In this document: positions 1 to 8,210 of the stretch, piece by piece
Numbering within the stretch: the first letter of the stretch is position 1
Layout of the letters: each line of letters opens with the position of its first letter
Origin: Caldilineales bacterium
GTDB taxonomy: Bacteria; Chloroflexota; Anaerolineae; Caldilineales; Caldilineaceae
Assembly: GCA_012271135.1 (NCBI GenBank)
Contig: JAAXGZ010000086.1
Span: 1 to 58,597, forward strand
Direction: 5' to 3'
Length of the DNA stretch: 58,597 nt
Notes under the pieces: model-generated
Seen by the model: the letters and a program-made list of their open reading frames with translations, nothing else
What the model was told of the DNA's origin: nothing
Databases searched by the model: none
Translations under genes and position numbers: made by a program

Positions 1-61
1 GCTAACATACTAGGGCTGGGGGCCCAGGGACCGCCGGCCCAAGTCGAACCGGGGCCGGCGC

Positions 62-610
62 GTGAACGGGCAGTTGACCAAGCTGCAGCGCAAGGGGGCG
101 CGCAAGCGCGACGATGCCACACACCAAGCCAGTCGCAAGCTGGCGGACAGGGCGCACACCGTGGTGGTGGAGGACCTGCACACGAAGGCCATGACCAAGT
201 CGGCCAAGGGCACGGTGGAGGCACCCGGCAAGCAGGTCAAGCAGAAGTCGGGGCTCAACCGCAGCATCCTGGCGAGCGGCTGGGGCGGTCTGGAGCGCAA
301 GCTGGCGTACAAGGCGGGCGAATTGCGGAAGGTGGACCCGGCCTACACGTCGCAGAGGTGCAGCCGGTGCGGCCATGTGCACAGGGACAACCGGCCGTCG
401 CAGGCGGTGTTTGCGTGCGGGGCCTGCGGGTTCCGTGCGAATGCCGACCACAATGCGGCGGTCCACATTTTGGTGCGTGCGGGACTTCCGTGCGTGCCCG
501 TTTCGGCCCGTGGGACAGGGGCTTCTGCACGGCGAGGGGCGATCCCGTGGGGGTCCCCGACGACCCGTGAACGAGACTGGGACAACCTGCGTGTCAAGTT
601 GTCTTGGTAA
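62..610 (+). CDS. tnpB: Truncated TnpB-like protein of an IS200/IS605-type element
   Basis: This is the C-terminal part of a TnpB/OrfB RNA-guided nuclease-like transposon protein. Visible are the RuvC-II segment VVVEDL near residue 35, a zinc ribbon with CSRCG and CGACG, and the RuvC-III segment ADHNAA, all in family order. Similarity appears to continue upstream of the GTG at 62 (lysine/arginine-rich helix with a PKSNRGR-like stretch from about position 14). An in-frame TAG at 11-13 blocks that frame, and the N-terminal domain with the RuvC-I aspartate is missing, so the protein should be inactive. No TnpA partner is present in the window. The coding end overlaps the minus-strand toxin-antitoxin remnant, which marks the element's right end at roughly 605-625. 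Confidence 0.8.
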   Translation: MNGQLTKLQRKGARKRDDATHQASRKLADRAHTVVVEDLHTKAMTKSAKGTVEAPGKQVKQKSGLNRSILASGWGGLERKLAYKAGELRKVDPAYTSQRCSRCGHVHRDNRPSQAVFACGACGFRANADHNAAVHILVRAGLPCVPVSARGTGASARRGAIPWGSPTTRERDWDNLRVKLSW

Positions 611-902
611 GTCCCAAGTTCAATCCGGAGATGATGACGTTCGTGTCCAGGACACCCTCATGACCGGACCAAGTGGGTCTCGGATCGGTACTCTTCCATG
701 AGGCGGGCCACGTCCTCGGGGCCGATGCCTTCCGCTCTCCGTATTGGAGGAGCTGTTTCCACTCCTGCTCTTCGATGTAGCGGACCACTGCCATGCGCAA
801 AAACTCGCTTCTGGAACTGCCCTGCTGCGCTACCGCATCGTTCACCCGTTCCACCATTTCAGGCGGCAGGGAGAACGTGATTGTCTTGGTTGTGCGTGCC
901 AT
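594..902 (-). CDS. Ribbon-helix-helix antitoxin-like protein, frameshifted 3' half
   Basis: Residues 1-45 form a ribbon-helix-helix DNA-binding domain: a basic strand TITFSLPP, then MVERVNDAV and SRSEFLRMAVVRYI helices, as in CopG/VapB-type antitoxins. After about residue 58 the frame looks wrong. Reading the same strand in another frame gives an acidic tail, EGIGPEDVARLMEEY, that ends in TGA at 658-660, a typical antitoxin C-terminus, so a one-base frameshift is likely near 725-730. The open frame instead runs on into residues of a PIN toxin (see 612-661). The gene was probably the first of a two-gene toxin-antitoxin operon. It may still make a DNA-binding fragment, but neutralisation of a toxin is doubtful. 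Confidence 0.65.
   Translation of the reverse strand: MARTTKTITFSLPPEMVERVNDAVAQQGSSRSEFLRMAVVRYIEEQEWKQLLQYGERKASAPRTWPASWKSTDPRPTWSGHEGVLDTNVIISGLNLGLTKTT
612..661 (-). pseudogene. PIN-domain (VapC-like) toxin, N-terminal remnant
   Basis: The minus strand encodes VLDTNVIISGLNLG, the hallmark first strand of PIN-domain RNases with the first metal-binding Asp. An ATG at 659-661 overlaps the restored antitoxin stop as ATGA, the usual toxin-antitoxin arrangement, but one base is missing between this ATG and the LDTN frame. After about position 612 the sequence becomes the end of the IS200/IS605-type element, so the rest of the toxin has been lost. This is a dead toxin fragment. Confidence 0.6.
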
Positions 903-977
903 GAGTACGAGTTGTTACTGGTCTTACCCAACTAGTGTGCATGATGCTGCATGTCCGCCTACAGGGCAACACGGGCA

Positions 978-2795
978 TCAGAACGGCTGCGCGTAGGTGG
1001 GCCGGAAAGCATGCCGGTCGAGATGTACAGTCAGGTCAACTGAACGGCCGGCCGGCAGGTCCACGCGCACCCACCGATCTGAATCGGCTTCCAACGCGCT
1101 CTCCTCATTGCCATCCGCCTCCACGGCCTTGATGCGGTGTTCTCCGAACGCTCCGCCCTGGATGAGCAGGGAGCGACATTCCCCGGGGTGGATGTTCACT
1201 AGGCTGACCGAGACTGTGTCGGCGTCCATCGCGGTTACCAGGGCTGCCGTGTCCGGCGGCAGGCCCGGCCCCCGTTCCGTCGCGTCGAAGTACCTGAGCC
1301 GGGTGTGCAGGAGACCCCCGTGGTACACGATCTGCGGCCCACCGCAGGTTAGCTGCAGCAGACTTTCGGTGTGGACCGGATTGCGGTCCTGCCAGTGATG
1401 GACGTCCCAGGTCTCCGGATCCCCGTCGTCGTTCCGGATCAGATCCATGCGGCGCAGCACCTCGCTGTACTGGTTCTGCAGAATCTGTGATGGGTAGTCC
1501 GGTAGTTCTCCCTGCAGGTAGAGGAACCAGGGGCCGGCATGCTGATCGTCGCCCTTGCCGCGGCCCGGCGCCAGCCGGCTCCATTCGTTCCGCATCTCCG
1601 GTACGCGCTCGAGGCGGGCCAGGTCCTCCTCGGCGAAGGACATGAAGTAGAGCTGTAACAGGTGTTGCGGTCGGAATGTCCGAAACGACTGCCAGCCCGA
1701 ATCGGTGCGGCGGTGGGGCACCAGCCACCGGCCGTTGTCCTCCCGGCCCTGCGACTGCACGAAGTCCAGCTGGCCGCGCGGGATGTCCAGATAGCCCATG
1801 TCGCCGGTTAGCAGAACCGCATTCATGGCCGCCACGGTCAGGGGTTCGATGATCGTGGGGAAACCGTGCGGCCACGACCAGCCGTAGTAGCCGCCCCACC
1901 ACTTGCCGTCCATACACTCACCGATGGTGCCGGAGGGGCCGACATTGTCCGGACAGATGCCGTTGTTGCACCGAATGCGGTCCGCCCAGGATTCCAGGTA
2001 GTCCAGGACCCAGCTTCGGTATTTGTCTTCCCCTGTCAGTGCATAGGCATGGGTCACCAGGCTGGTGGCAGTCAGGTTGAGTGGTACGTCGCCACGCATC
2101 ATGCGCCGGTTCAGGGCATCCAGGATGACCGCAAAGGCGTCGTTGTCGCACCAGTCCGCCTTCTCCACCATCTCCCCGCTGTGCCAGGCCTCCTGTCGGC
2201 TCGGCACGTCCAGGTCCTCGTAGGGCAGGGGATAGTCGGACAGAACCCAGCGATGGGTTTCCCAGTCCTCGACCGAGTTTTTGAACCGCGGGCCACGGCT
2301 ACCGTTGATCGGGGAACGCATCTGCTGGAGTTCGGGATCCCAGTTTTGGGCCTCCGGGTCCTCGCCCGTGTACATGTGGGCGAAGCGCAGGGCTCGGGCC
2401 CGGTCTGGCTGCCGCTGCGGATCCGCCAGGCCGAAGTAGTAGAAGTAGATGGACGACTCCCCATGGTGCATCCAGTCGTAGTAGCCGTCGAATTCGCGGT
2501 GGATTTGGCCGTAGGCCGTGAACTGCCGGGTCACGGCATCCCACAGCATGCGACTCTGCTCATGCAGATCCGCCGCCCCGCCCAAGGCGTAGAACAGGGG
2601 CCAGTTGTGATAGCTCTCGTACCCGTCGTCCGAGCCGTCCATGCCCGGCCATCGATCGCGCCAGACGAAGGTGCCGTCGGCGCGCGTGTAGCGCGCCTGG
2701 TACATGCGCGCGGTTTCGTTCATGACGGAGATCAGGTGGCGCTGACGCAGGGCCCAGTCCGGACTGGGTGCTGTCTGGGTAGCCACGACGTGCAT
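978..2795 (-). CDS. Conserved protein of unknown function, probable alpha-helical toroid
   Basis: A 605-residue protein without signal peptide or membrane segment. It is rich in Trp and Tyr and in helix-like repeats such as HNWPLFYALGG, YDWMHHGESSIYFYYFG and GGYYGWSWPHGF. That composition is typical of (alpha/alpha)6 barrels of carbohydrate-active enzymes or related hydrolases. The last 100 residues look like a beta-sandwich (VSVSLVNIHPGE, VDLTVHLDRH). An AAGGA ribosome site lies 7 nt before the ATG. It is followed by no close gene and preceded by a Gfo/Idh/MocA oxidoreductase on the same strand (132-nt gap), so a role in carbohydrate catabolism is a guess from fold impression and context. 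I cannot name catalytic residues. Confidence 0.75.
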   Translation of the reverse strand: MHVVATQTAPSPDWALRQRHLISVMNETARMYQARYTRADGTFVWRDRWPGMDGSDDGYESYHNWPLFYALGGAADLHEQSRMLWDAVTRQFTAYGQIHREFDGYYDWMHHGESSIYFYYFGLADPQRQPDRARALRFAHMYTGEDPEAQNWDPELQQMRSPINGSRGPRFKNSVEDWETHRWVLSDYPLPYEDLDVPSRQEAWHSGEMVEKADWCDNDAFAVILDALNRRMMRGDVPLNLTATSLVTHAYALTGEDKYRSWVLDYLESWADRIRCNNGICPDNVGPSGTIGECMDGKWWGGYYGWSWPHGFPTIIEPLTVAAMNAVLLTGDMGYLDIPRGQLDFVQSQGREDNGRWLVPHRRTDSGWQSFRTFRPQHLLQLYFMSFAEEDLARLERVPEMRNEWSRLAPGRGKGDDQHAGPWFLYLQGELPDYPSQILQNQYSEVLRRMDLIRNDDGDPETWDVHHWQDRNPVHTESLLQLTCGGPQIVYHGGLLHTRLRYFDATERGPGLPPDTAALVTAMDADTVSVSLVNIHPGECRSLLIQGGAFGEHRIKAVEADGNEESALEADSDRWVRVDLPAGRSVDLTVHLDRHAFRPTYAQPF

Positions 2796-2927
2796 GGCGG
2801 ATTCCTTGCTGTCGGGATGTCAAAACGGAGTAAGGCCAATCGGTGGAGATTGGGCCTTGGGTCGGCTGTGCTCGGACCCATCCCCAAGGGCCTGCACCGG
2901 GATGCACGGAAGGACAGGTTGGACGGG

Positions 2928-4058
2928 TCAGCGGCTGGCTTGTGCAAACATGGCCTTGCGCCGGAAACGGGCCGGGGTGTGGTCATGCACCGATTCCGAG
3001 GCCAGAATGCGCTGGCTGCGTTCGTCCAAGGGCAGATTGATCCGCTGGCCGCCGGAGCGGTGGGAGGCATGGATGCCGAACGCAACCTCCAGGGCGTGGC
3101 GCGCATCATCGCCCGAACAGCGCGGGCTGTCGCCGGTCTCAATGCAGTGAAGCAGGTCGGAAATGATGATTTCCCCCATGCCTTCGATGCTGACCGGCCA
3201 AGGGTAGGGGTACTTGACCGGCAGGCCTGCCCCGCGGATCCCGCCGGGCACCAGGCGGTACAGCTCGAAGTCCAGTCCGTGGGTAGAGGAGCGAATCCGG
3301 CCTTCGGTGCCGATGGCCTCAAAGTCCCAGCTGGCCGCGCCGCAGTTCATTCCCCGCATGTAGCCGCGCAGGCCGTTGGCAAAGGCTAGGTAGGCATTGC
3401 CCTGCAGGTCTTCGTCGGCGGTGGCCGCATCCGTCTCGTTGAGTTCGCCGAACAGCCAGTCCACTCGGCTGTCCGCCAAGAAACACATGGTGTCGATCAG
3501 GTGGCTGCCGTTGGATGAGAGCGGACAGGTCCCGTAGCCGGTCACCTGCAGCATCTCGCCCAGATCGCCGGCCTTCATCAATTTGTGGGCTTCGTGGAAC
3601 AGTGGGTGCCAGCGCCGGGAACAGTTCACGGCCATCACCACGCCGTGGTCGGCACAGCTCTGTACCATGGCGTCCGCCTCCTCCAGCGTGAAGGCGATGG
3701 GCTTCTCCGCCCAGATGGCCTTGACGCCGGCCTCGGCGCAGTCTTGGACAATCCGCGCCCGGTAACGGGCGGAGGTGCAGACGCTGACAATGTCGATGCG
3801 TTCGGCGGCCAGCATGTCGCGGTGGTCGGCATACAGCTGGCGTTCGGTCAGCCCGAACCGCGATCCGAACTCCGCGCGCTGTCCCTCATGGGGATCGGCT
3901 CCGGCGACCAGGTCGGTCTGGTGGGAGGCCGCATAGCTGGGGCCGTGGCAGTAGGGCAGAAAGAAGACTCCGCCCCTGGCCACCTCGTATCGGATCTCGT
4001 CGTCGAACGTGTTGCCCATGCGGCCAAGGCCGATAACCGCTGCCCTCAAACGTGCCAT
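2928..4058 (-). CDS. Gfo/Idh/MocA-family NAD(P)-dependent oxidoreductase
   Basis: The N-terminus has the Rossmann dinucleotide fold AAVIGLGRMG (residues 6-15). The family motif EKP lies at 118-120, followed by the helix TLEEADAM. The C-terminal alpha/beta domain is about 220 residues. Members oxidise or epimerise sugars, inositols and related polyols with NAD(P) in the cytoplasm. Length (376 aa) is normal for the family. It is 132 nt upstream of the 605-aa protein and on the same strand, so the two may be co-transcribed. The substrate cannot be deduced. Confidence 0.88.
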   Translation of the reverse strand: MARLRAAVIGLGRMGNTFDDEIRYEVARGGVFFLPYCHGPSYAASHQTDLVAGADPHEGQRAEFGSRFGLTERQLYADHRDMLAAERIDIVSVCTSARYRARIVQDCAEAGVKAIWAEKPIAFTLEEADAMVQSCADHGVVMAVNCSRRWHPLFHEAHKLMKAGDLGEMLQVTGYGTCPLSSNGSHLIDTMCFLADSRVDWLFGELNETDAATADEDLQGNAYLAFANGLRGYMRGMNCGAASWDFEAIGTEGRIRSSTHGLDFELYRLVPGGIRGAGLPVKYPYPWPVSIEGMGEIIISDLLHCIETGDSPRCSGDDARHALEVAFGIHASHRSGGQRINLPLDERSQRILASESVHDHTPARFRRKAMFAQASR

Positions 4059-4384
4059 GGCGACAAGCCCCTCTTGCTTTGGTTGCGGGAGATGGGCGCC
4101 CGGTTCGGCGCCTGGAGCATTGTGGCACAGGACCGCGGAACGTACTTCGACAACAGATGGGAACTACATAGGCGACAACCACGACGGGATTGGGAGATGG
4201 GTGTGGCCGCCAGAGGGTTGTTGGGACATCCTCCGACCCGTGGGGGAACTGCTTCCCCGCGTCCCATCGTGTCCGGTACCGACTATTTTGCCGACACTCG
4301 GAACAGGGTGCCCGTTGCCGCCCGTGGTTTCCTGGCCAACATCAACGAAAGTGAAACAGTGCCGCTGACACCGCTCCGAATTGA

Positions 4385-4396
4385 GGTTGATCAACC
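4385..4396. promoter_or_regulatory. Perfect 12-bp palindrome in a divergent intergenic region
   Basis: GGTTGATCAACC is a perfect palindrome about 50 nt upstream of the DinB-like gene. The 384-bp gap 4059-4442 separates two divergent genes and should hold both promoters; I see no gene in it. The palindrome could be an operator but there is no independent evidence. Confidence 0.3.
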
Positions 4397-4442
4397 CTTG
4401 AAGTATGCTTTGCAAATTCTGCCATTGAGGTAATCCGCCATA

Positions 4443-4871
4443 ATGCGAGACGAACTAAACACCAAACTGGAAGAAATCCGCACTCGCCGCAACGAAGTAC
4501 TGGCTTTACTGCAGGACACGGCAGACATTCATGCTTCCTTGGACACAACAAGATGGAGCAACACATGGCCCACGGCAGGTGTTCTGTTCGGGCGCTTTGG
4601 CGATCACATGCGGGAACACGCCAACCAGATTGCAGGAACACGCCAAACACTACAGGCCCATTACACCGACATACAACGCAAACTGGCGGAGGCCGAACGG
4701 GACTGGGGGCATCTGCTTGGCACTTTGGTAGGCCTGACCGACGACGATCTGGATCGAGTGCCTGAAGATGGTTCCTGGACCATACGCGAAACCCTGGATC
4801 ACATTCTTTGGACGGAAACCCGATACATGGGGCACATTCAGGCCGCGTTGAAGGAACTCGATCAAGCCTAA
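4443..4871 (+). CDS. DinB-like four-helix-bundle protein
   Basis: A 142-residue, helix-only protein. The C-terminal segment has the DinB_2-like signature (EDGSWTIRETLDHILWTETRYMGHI) with a conserved His in the LDHILW helix. DinB-superfamily proteins are metal-binding four-helix bundles, many of them thiol-dependent enzymes or stress-induced proteins. The N-terminal half (residues 1-75) is more coiled-coil-like than usual. A GAGGT site lies about 12 nt before the ATG. It is a single gene convergent with the SPFH gene. Function unknown. Confidence 0.75.
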   Translation: MRDELNTKLEEIRTRRNEVLALLQDTADIHASLDTTRWSNTWPTAGVLFGRFGDHMREHANQIAGTRQTLQAHYTDIQRKLAEAERDWGHLLGTLVGLTDDDLDRVPEDGSWTIRETLDHILWTETRYMGHIQAALKELDQA

Positions 4872-5268
4872 TTGATCAGAGGGCGTTCTTGTTGAGAGTC
4901 TGATACTCGGTTGGCCCCTTAGCTCGCACGATTCCTCTATTCCACATAAAAAGGCCAGACGCACGTTGCCTGACGCAGACAGCCACCGGCACGGCAGCGA
5001 ACCGTGGGTGGCTTTGGACCGGCAGTTGGATGTCTTGTTTGTCCCGGGCTTGGACGAAGGCTGCTACTGTCACGTGCAGGGCCTGCCGCCTCTGGGGACA
5101 ATCGGAGTTGCGGCCGGGCTGACAGTGTGGCGAATCCATCCCGGATTCGCCACATCGGTTCCAAGCTAGGTGTCCACAACCCCGTCGGGCCGATCGGGAA
5201 GACGGTCTCCGTCCAACAACATTCCTGAAACCGTTCACACCATTGATATGTGGATCCCAAACAAGAAG
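4872..5268. other. Intergenic region between convergent genes, with a strong hairpin
   Basis: No gene is visible. Positions 5126-5154 form a perfect 12-bp stem (TGTGGCGAATCC with its complement) around a 5-nt loop, without a following T-run. It may end transcription factor-dependently or be a remnant of a mobile element end. Confidence 0.4.
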
Positions 5269-5291
5269 GGGCGGAGCATCAGGCTCCGCCC
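5269..5291 (-). terminator. Terminator-like hairpin for the SPFH gene
   Basis: GGGCGGAGC and GCTCCGCCC form a 9-bp perfect stem with a 5-nt loop. Read on the minus strand it is followed by CCTTCTTGTTT, a moderate U-tract, about 55 nt after the SPFH stop codon. Confidence 0.55.
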
Positions 5292-5345
5292 TCTGTTGCG
5301 GTGTCTGTCCAGGCCCTATCAAGGGTTTGGACATGGCCGTCGGCT

Positions 5346-6512
5346 CTACTGCGGTGGGGTGACGTCCGCCACGGGCTGGATCTGCTCGCCGGGGATCACC
5401 AGGGTCGGCGTAGTGCCTTCGGGCGTAATCAGCAGCTTTTCCGTGTTGGCCAGGGCGTTCGCGTTCTCGCGGGCGATGTGGAAGCTAAGCAGTCCCGGGT
5501 TTGCGGTGTAGAGCAGGCCCAGCACCGCTTCGACCGCGGTCGTCGCCCGCGCCTGTTCGGCGGCGGCTTGGGCTCGAACGGTCTGAACTTCCAGATCCAG
5601 TTGGGCCTCCAGCAGGTCGTTGGACTTCTGGGCCTCGATCACGGCGCGGTTGGCCTCGACCCGGGCCAGTTCGTTGGCCCGTTCGGCCTGGATGACCTTC
5701 TGCTGGGCGGCCAGCCGTTCCTCGTCCAGCTGTGCCAGGAGGACCTTCTGCCGGGTCTCTTCCTGGAGTCGGCTCTGTTCGACCCGAATTTGGCCTTCCT
5801 GCAGAGCCTGTTCGGCCGCCGCCTGGGCCTTGGCTCGCAGCTCGTCCTGGGCGGCCTTCTCCGTCTGCAGGCGGCTCTGGACAATTTCGTCGAGGCGCGC
5901 CTGGGCTTCCGGTGCAATGGTCACTTCCGGCACGGCCACGTTCTCGACGACCAAGCCGACGTTTTGTGCCAGTTTGTTGATTTCGGAGTCAATGCAGGCC
6001 CGCAAGTCATCGCGTGCGGTGCCAATGACCGCGTCATCAAAAGTGCGATCGCCCACACAGACCTTCATGGCCTGTTGCGCACGCTGCACAATGTGGTCCC
6101 GGGCCGCCTCGTCGTTGAGATAGAGCGTGTTGTACTGGGCCCAAAGAGTCCGCAGCTGGCCGGCATTCTCCAGGCGCGGGCGGAAGATGTCCCCGCCCGC
6201 GGCCAGGCCGATGCGCTGCTTGTCGCTGGTGATGATTTCCGGATCCGCCACCAGGAACGGCACGGCCGACGACGAAACCCGCTTCAGTTCCACAAAGAGA
6301 CCGACATCGGAGTAGACGCCGGGTCCGACCACGTCGACGATGCGGCCGCCGCGGAACTTGACGCCAACCTCCTGTTCCTCCACCCGGGCCAGGATGTAGT
6401 AGAAGCGCGAACCCAGAAGCCAGACCACCAGTCCGACGACGACCAGCACCAGCAGAAAGGTACCGGCCCTGCGGGTGCCCCTGGGTGGAGAGGGTATGTC
6501 CATGCGTGCCAT
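5346..6512 (-). CDS. SPFH/band-7 (prohibitin-like) membrane protein
   Basis: A 388-residue protein with one N-terminal membrane segment (residues about 17-35, FLLVLVVVGLVVWLLG). An SPFH domain follows (EEQEVGVKFRGGRIVDVVGPG, VPFLVADPEIITSDKQRIG). Then comes a long Ala/Gln/Glu-rich coiled coil (about 220-320) and a short hydrophilic tail ending in QPVADVTPPQ. Band-7 proteins form oligomeric membrane scaffolds that organise proteases and lipid domains. An AGGA ribosome site lies 8 nt before the ATG. It is divergent from the LiaF-C-like gene (256-bp gap). No NfeD or FtsH partner is adjacent. Confidence 0.85.
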   Translation of the reverse strand: MARMDIPSPPRGTRRAGTFLLVLVVVGLVVWLLGSRFYYILARVEEQEVGVKFRGGRIVDVVGPGVYSDVGLFVELKRVSSSAVPFLVADPEIITSDKQRIGLAAGGDIFRPRLENAGQLRTLWAQYNTLYLNDEAARDHIVQRAQQAMKVCVGDRTFDDAVIGTARDDLRACIDSEINKLAQNVGLVVENVAVPEVTIAPEAQARLDEIVQSRLQTEKAAQDELRAKAQAAAEQALQEGQIRVEQSRLQEETRQKVLLAQLDEERLAAQQKVIQAERANELARVEANRAVIEAQKSNDLLEAQLDLEVQTVRAQAAAEQARATTAVEAVLGLLYTANPGLLSFHIARENANALANTEKLLITPEGTTPTLVIPGEQIQPVADVTPPQ

Positions 6513-6768
6513 TGCTTGTGTCCTGCCGGTTTGCTAAGGCGGAGAAAGGCGGTCTCCGTGCCGATCCGCGAATTCTAGCAGGCAGGTTGGCCGGGAACCC
6601 CGCAGGGCACCCAAAATTCGGCAGCCGTGCCGCGGGATCTGCAACTCAAAGGCGGAGTGCTGCGTTAATAGGGATTAGAGTTCTGTCCGATCACCGGGTG
6701 ACGGAGGTCGCCGGGATAGGCGAAACGGAGCGGGCCATGGTTTCCCGCTGCCCATCAAAGGGACCGAT

Positions 6769-7125
6769 ATGAATTTGTTCACGATTTTCGGATCCGCCGA
6801 ACACAGGGAGCGCACGCGGTCGTTTGACGGTGGCAAGGCGGTCACCGTCTTTGGCTCCGTCGAGCTTGACCTGACCCAGTCGACAATGCAGGGGGAAGAG
6901 GCCCTGCTCGAGGTCTTCACGATCTTCGGCTCCACGGCCCTGCGGGTGCCCAAGACTTGGGATGTTGACTGGTCGGGGCTGACCATTTTGGGGTCGGTCG
7001 AAGGCGTGAGCCGCGGCAACGGCCCCAAGGCGCGGCGCTTGGTCATCCAGGGCCTGACACTCTTTGGCTCCTTCGAGATCCTGCATGGCAGTTGGGTGGA
7101 TGCGGCGGACGAGATGGATGAGTGA
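6769..7125 (+). CDS. LiaF C-terminal-like (cell-envelope response) domain protein
   Basis: A 118-residue protein built of repeating beta-strands with the pattern FGS: FTIFGSAEH, VTVFGSVELDL, FTIFGSTALRVP, LTILGSVEG, LTLFGSFEI. This right-handed strand pattern is that of the LiaF-like C-terminal domain, often described as the cell wall-active antibiotics response domain. There is no membrane segment, unlike full LiaF, so it is the soluble domain alone. In Firmicutes LiaF inhibits the LiaRS system; here no sensor kinase or regulator is adjacent, so the role is unknown. It is divergent from the SPFH gene, a pairing that fits envelope maintenance. Confidence 0.7.
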   Translation: MNLFTIFGSAEHRERTRSFDGGKAVTVFGSVELDLTQSTMQGEEALLEVFTIFGSTALRVPKTWDVDWSGLTILGSVEGVSRGNGPKARRLVIQGLTLFGSFEILHGSWVDAADEMDE

Positions 7126-7290
7126 CCCGGTTCTGCGACTGGCCCTCCCGCGCTGCCATCCGACGGACGGCCTTCCGGTGTGAAGTTGGCGATGTGGACG
7201 ATGGACTGCGATGTGACAAAGGCTCCGGGGATGGTTCCGACACCTCGGACCGCTGCGTCGAGCCTTCTTGGCACCGGTACTCTCCGAGAA

Positions 7291-7311
7291 GGATCCCGCC
7301 CGGCGGGATCC
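7291..7311 (-). terminator. Terminator-like hairpin at the end of the sugar operon
   Basis: GGATCCCGCC and GGCGGGATCC pair around a single base (effectively a tight loop) just 8 nt beyond the stop of the last permease gene. On the minus strand it is followed by TTCTC only. It also lies between convergent genes and could serve both. Confidence 0.5.
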
Positions 7312-7318
7312 CCCATCG

Positions 7319-8143
7319 TCACCCTTTCATGCCGCTGAGGGCCAGACTTGAGATGAATTGGCGTTGCAGCATCAGGAACACCAGAATGACGGGTATGCAG
7401 GCAATCACGGCCCCTGCCATCTGTACGTGAATCAGGCTGATGAACTGTCCCTGGGCCATCGCCAGTGCCAGCGGCAACGTGAACTTCTCCTTGGAATTGA
7501 TGACGAGCACCGGCCAGAACAGGGTGTTCCAGATGCCCAGGAAACTGAAGATGCCCAGGGCGCCCAGCCCCGGCCGGGCCAGCGGCAGGATGACGTGCCA
7601 GAAGATCTGCCAGTGGCTGCCGCCGTCGATCAGCGTGGCCTCGTCCAGACTGATGGGAATCTGATTGAAGAACTGCCGCAGCAGGAAGGTGCCGAAGGGG
7701 GAGAAGAGTCCGGGAACAATCAGGGCCGCATAGGTGTCGATCAGGCCGGCGGACCACACCAGGGTGTACAGGGGAATGATGGTCACATAGTGCGGGATCA
7801 TCATCGTGGCGAGGTAGAGCAGAAATAGCGGATCCCGGCCGGGGAAGCGCAGACGGGAGAAGGCATAGGCGCTGAGCGAGCAGATCAGAAGCTGTCCGGC
7901 GACGGAAATCAGCGTCACGATGGAACTGTTGACTAGGGCCCGGGCCGTCTGGAACTCCGTGAGGGAGGCCATGTAGTTTCCCCACTGCGGCACGGCGGGA
8001 ATCCACACGGGAGGAAAGGCCTCGATTTCCGCATACGTCTGCAAAGAGGCGGAGATCATCCACAGGAAGGGGGCCACCATCAGGAGGGTGCCCCCGATCA
8101 GGACGATGTGCAGCCGGGCGGCCTGGGCGCGGTTCGGCTGCAT
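7319..8143 (-). CDS. Carbohydrate ABC importer permease, MalG type
   Basis: A 274-residue inner-membrane permease with about six hydrophobic segments, starting with a hydrophobic helix around residues 12-33. The EAA cytoplasmic loop EATLIDGGSHWQIFWHVILP contacts the ATPase. The usual MalG C-terminus is present (LQRQFISSLALSGMKG). Last gene of the minus-strand operon GH2, GH43-like, binding protein, MalF, MalG; 67 nt follow the MalF gene. No ATPase gene is in this operon, so it probably shares a MsiK-like ATPase encoded elsewhere. Confidence 0.9.
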   Translation of the reverse strand: MQPNRAQAARLHIVLIGGTLLMVAPFLWMISASLQTYAEIEAFPPVWIPAVPQWGNYMASLTEFQTARALVNSSIVTLISVAGQLLICSLSAYAFSRLRFPGRDPLFLLYLATMMIPHYVTIIPLYTLVWSAGLIDTYAALIVPGLFSPFGTFLLRQFFNQIPISLDEATLIDGGSHWQIFWHVILPLARPGLGALGIFSFLGIWNTLFWPVLVINSKEKFTLPLALAMAQGQFISLIHVQMAGAVIACIPVILVFLMLQRQFISSLALSGMKG

Positions 8144-8210
8144 CAGGCCACGATTCCTTCGGGGCGGGGGACGGTTCCGTCCCGGCCGGCCCTCCGGCGG
8201 GGGTCAGGCC

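Noticed and set aside
1866-3389. 507-residue plus-strand frame across the first two minus-strand genes
   Set aside because: Antisense shadow with no domain; both minus-strand proteins are well supported.
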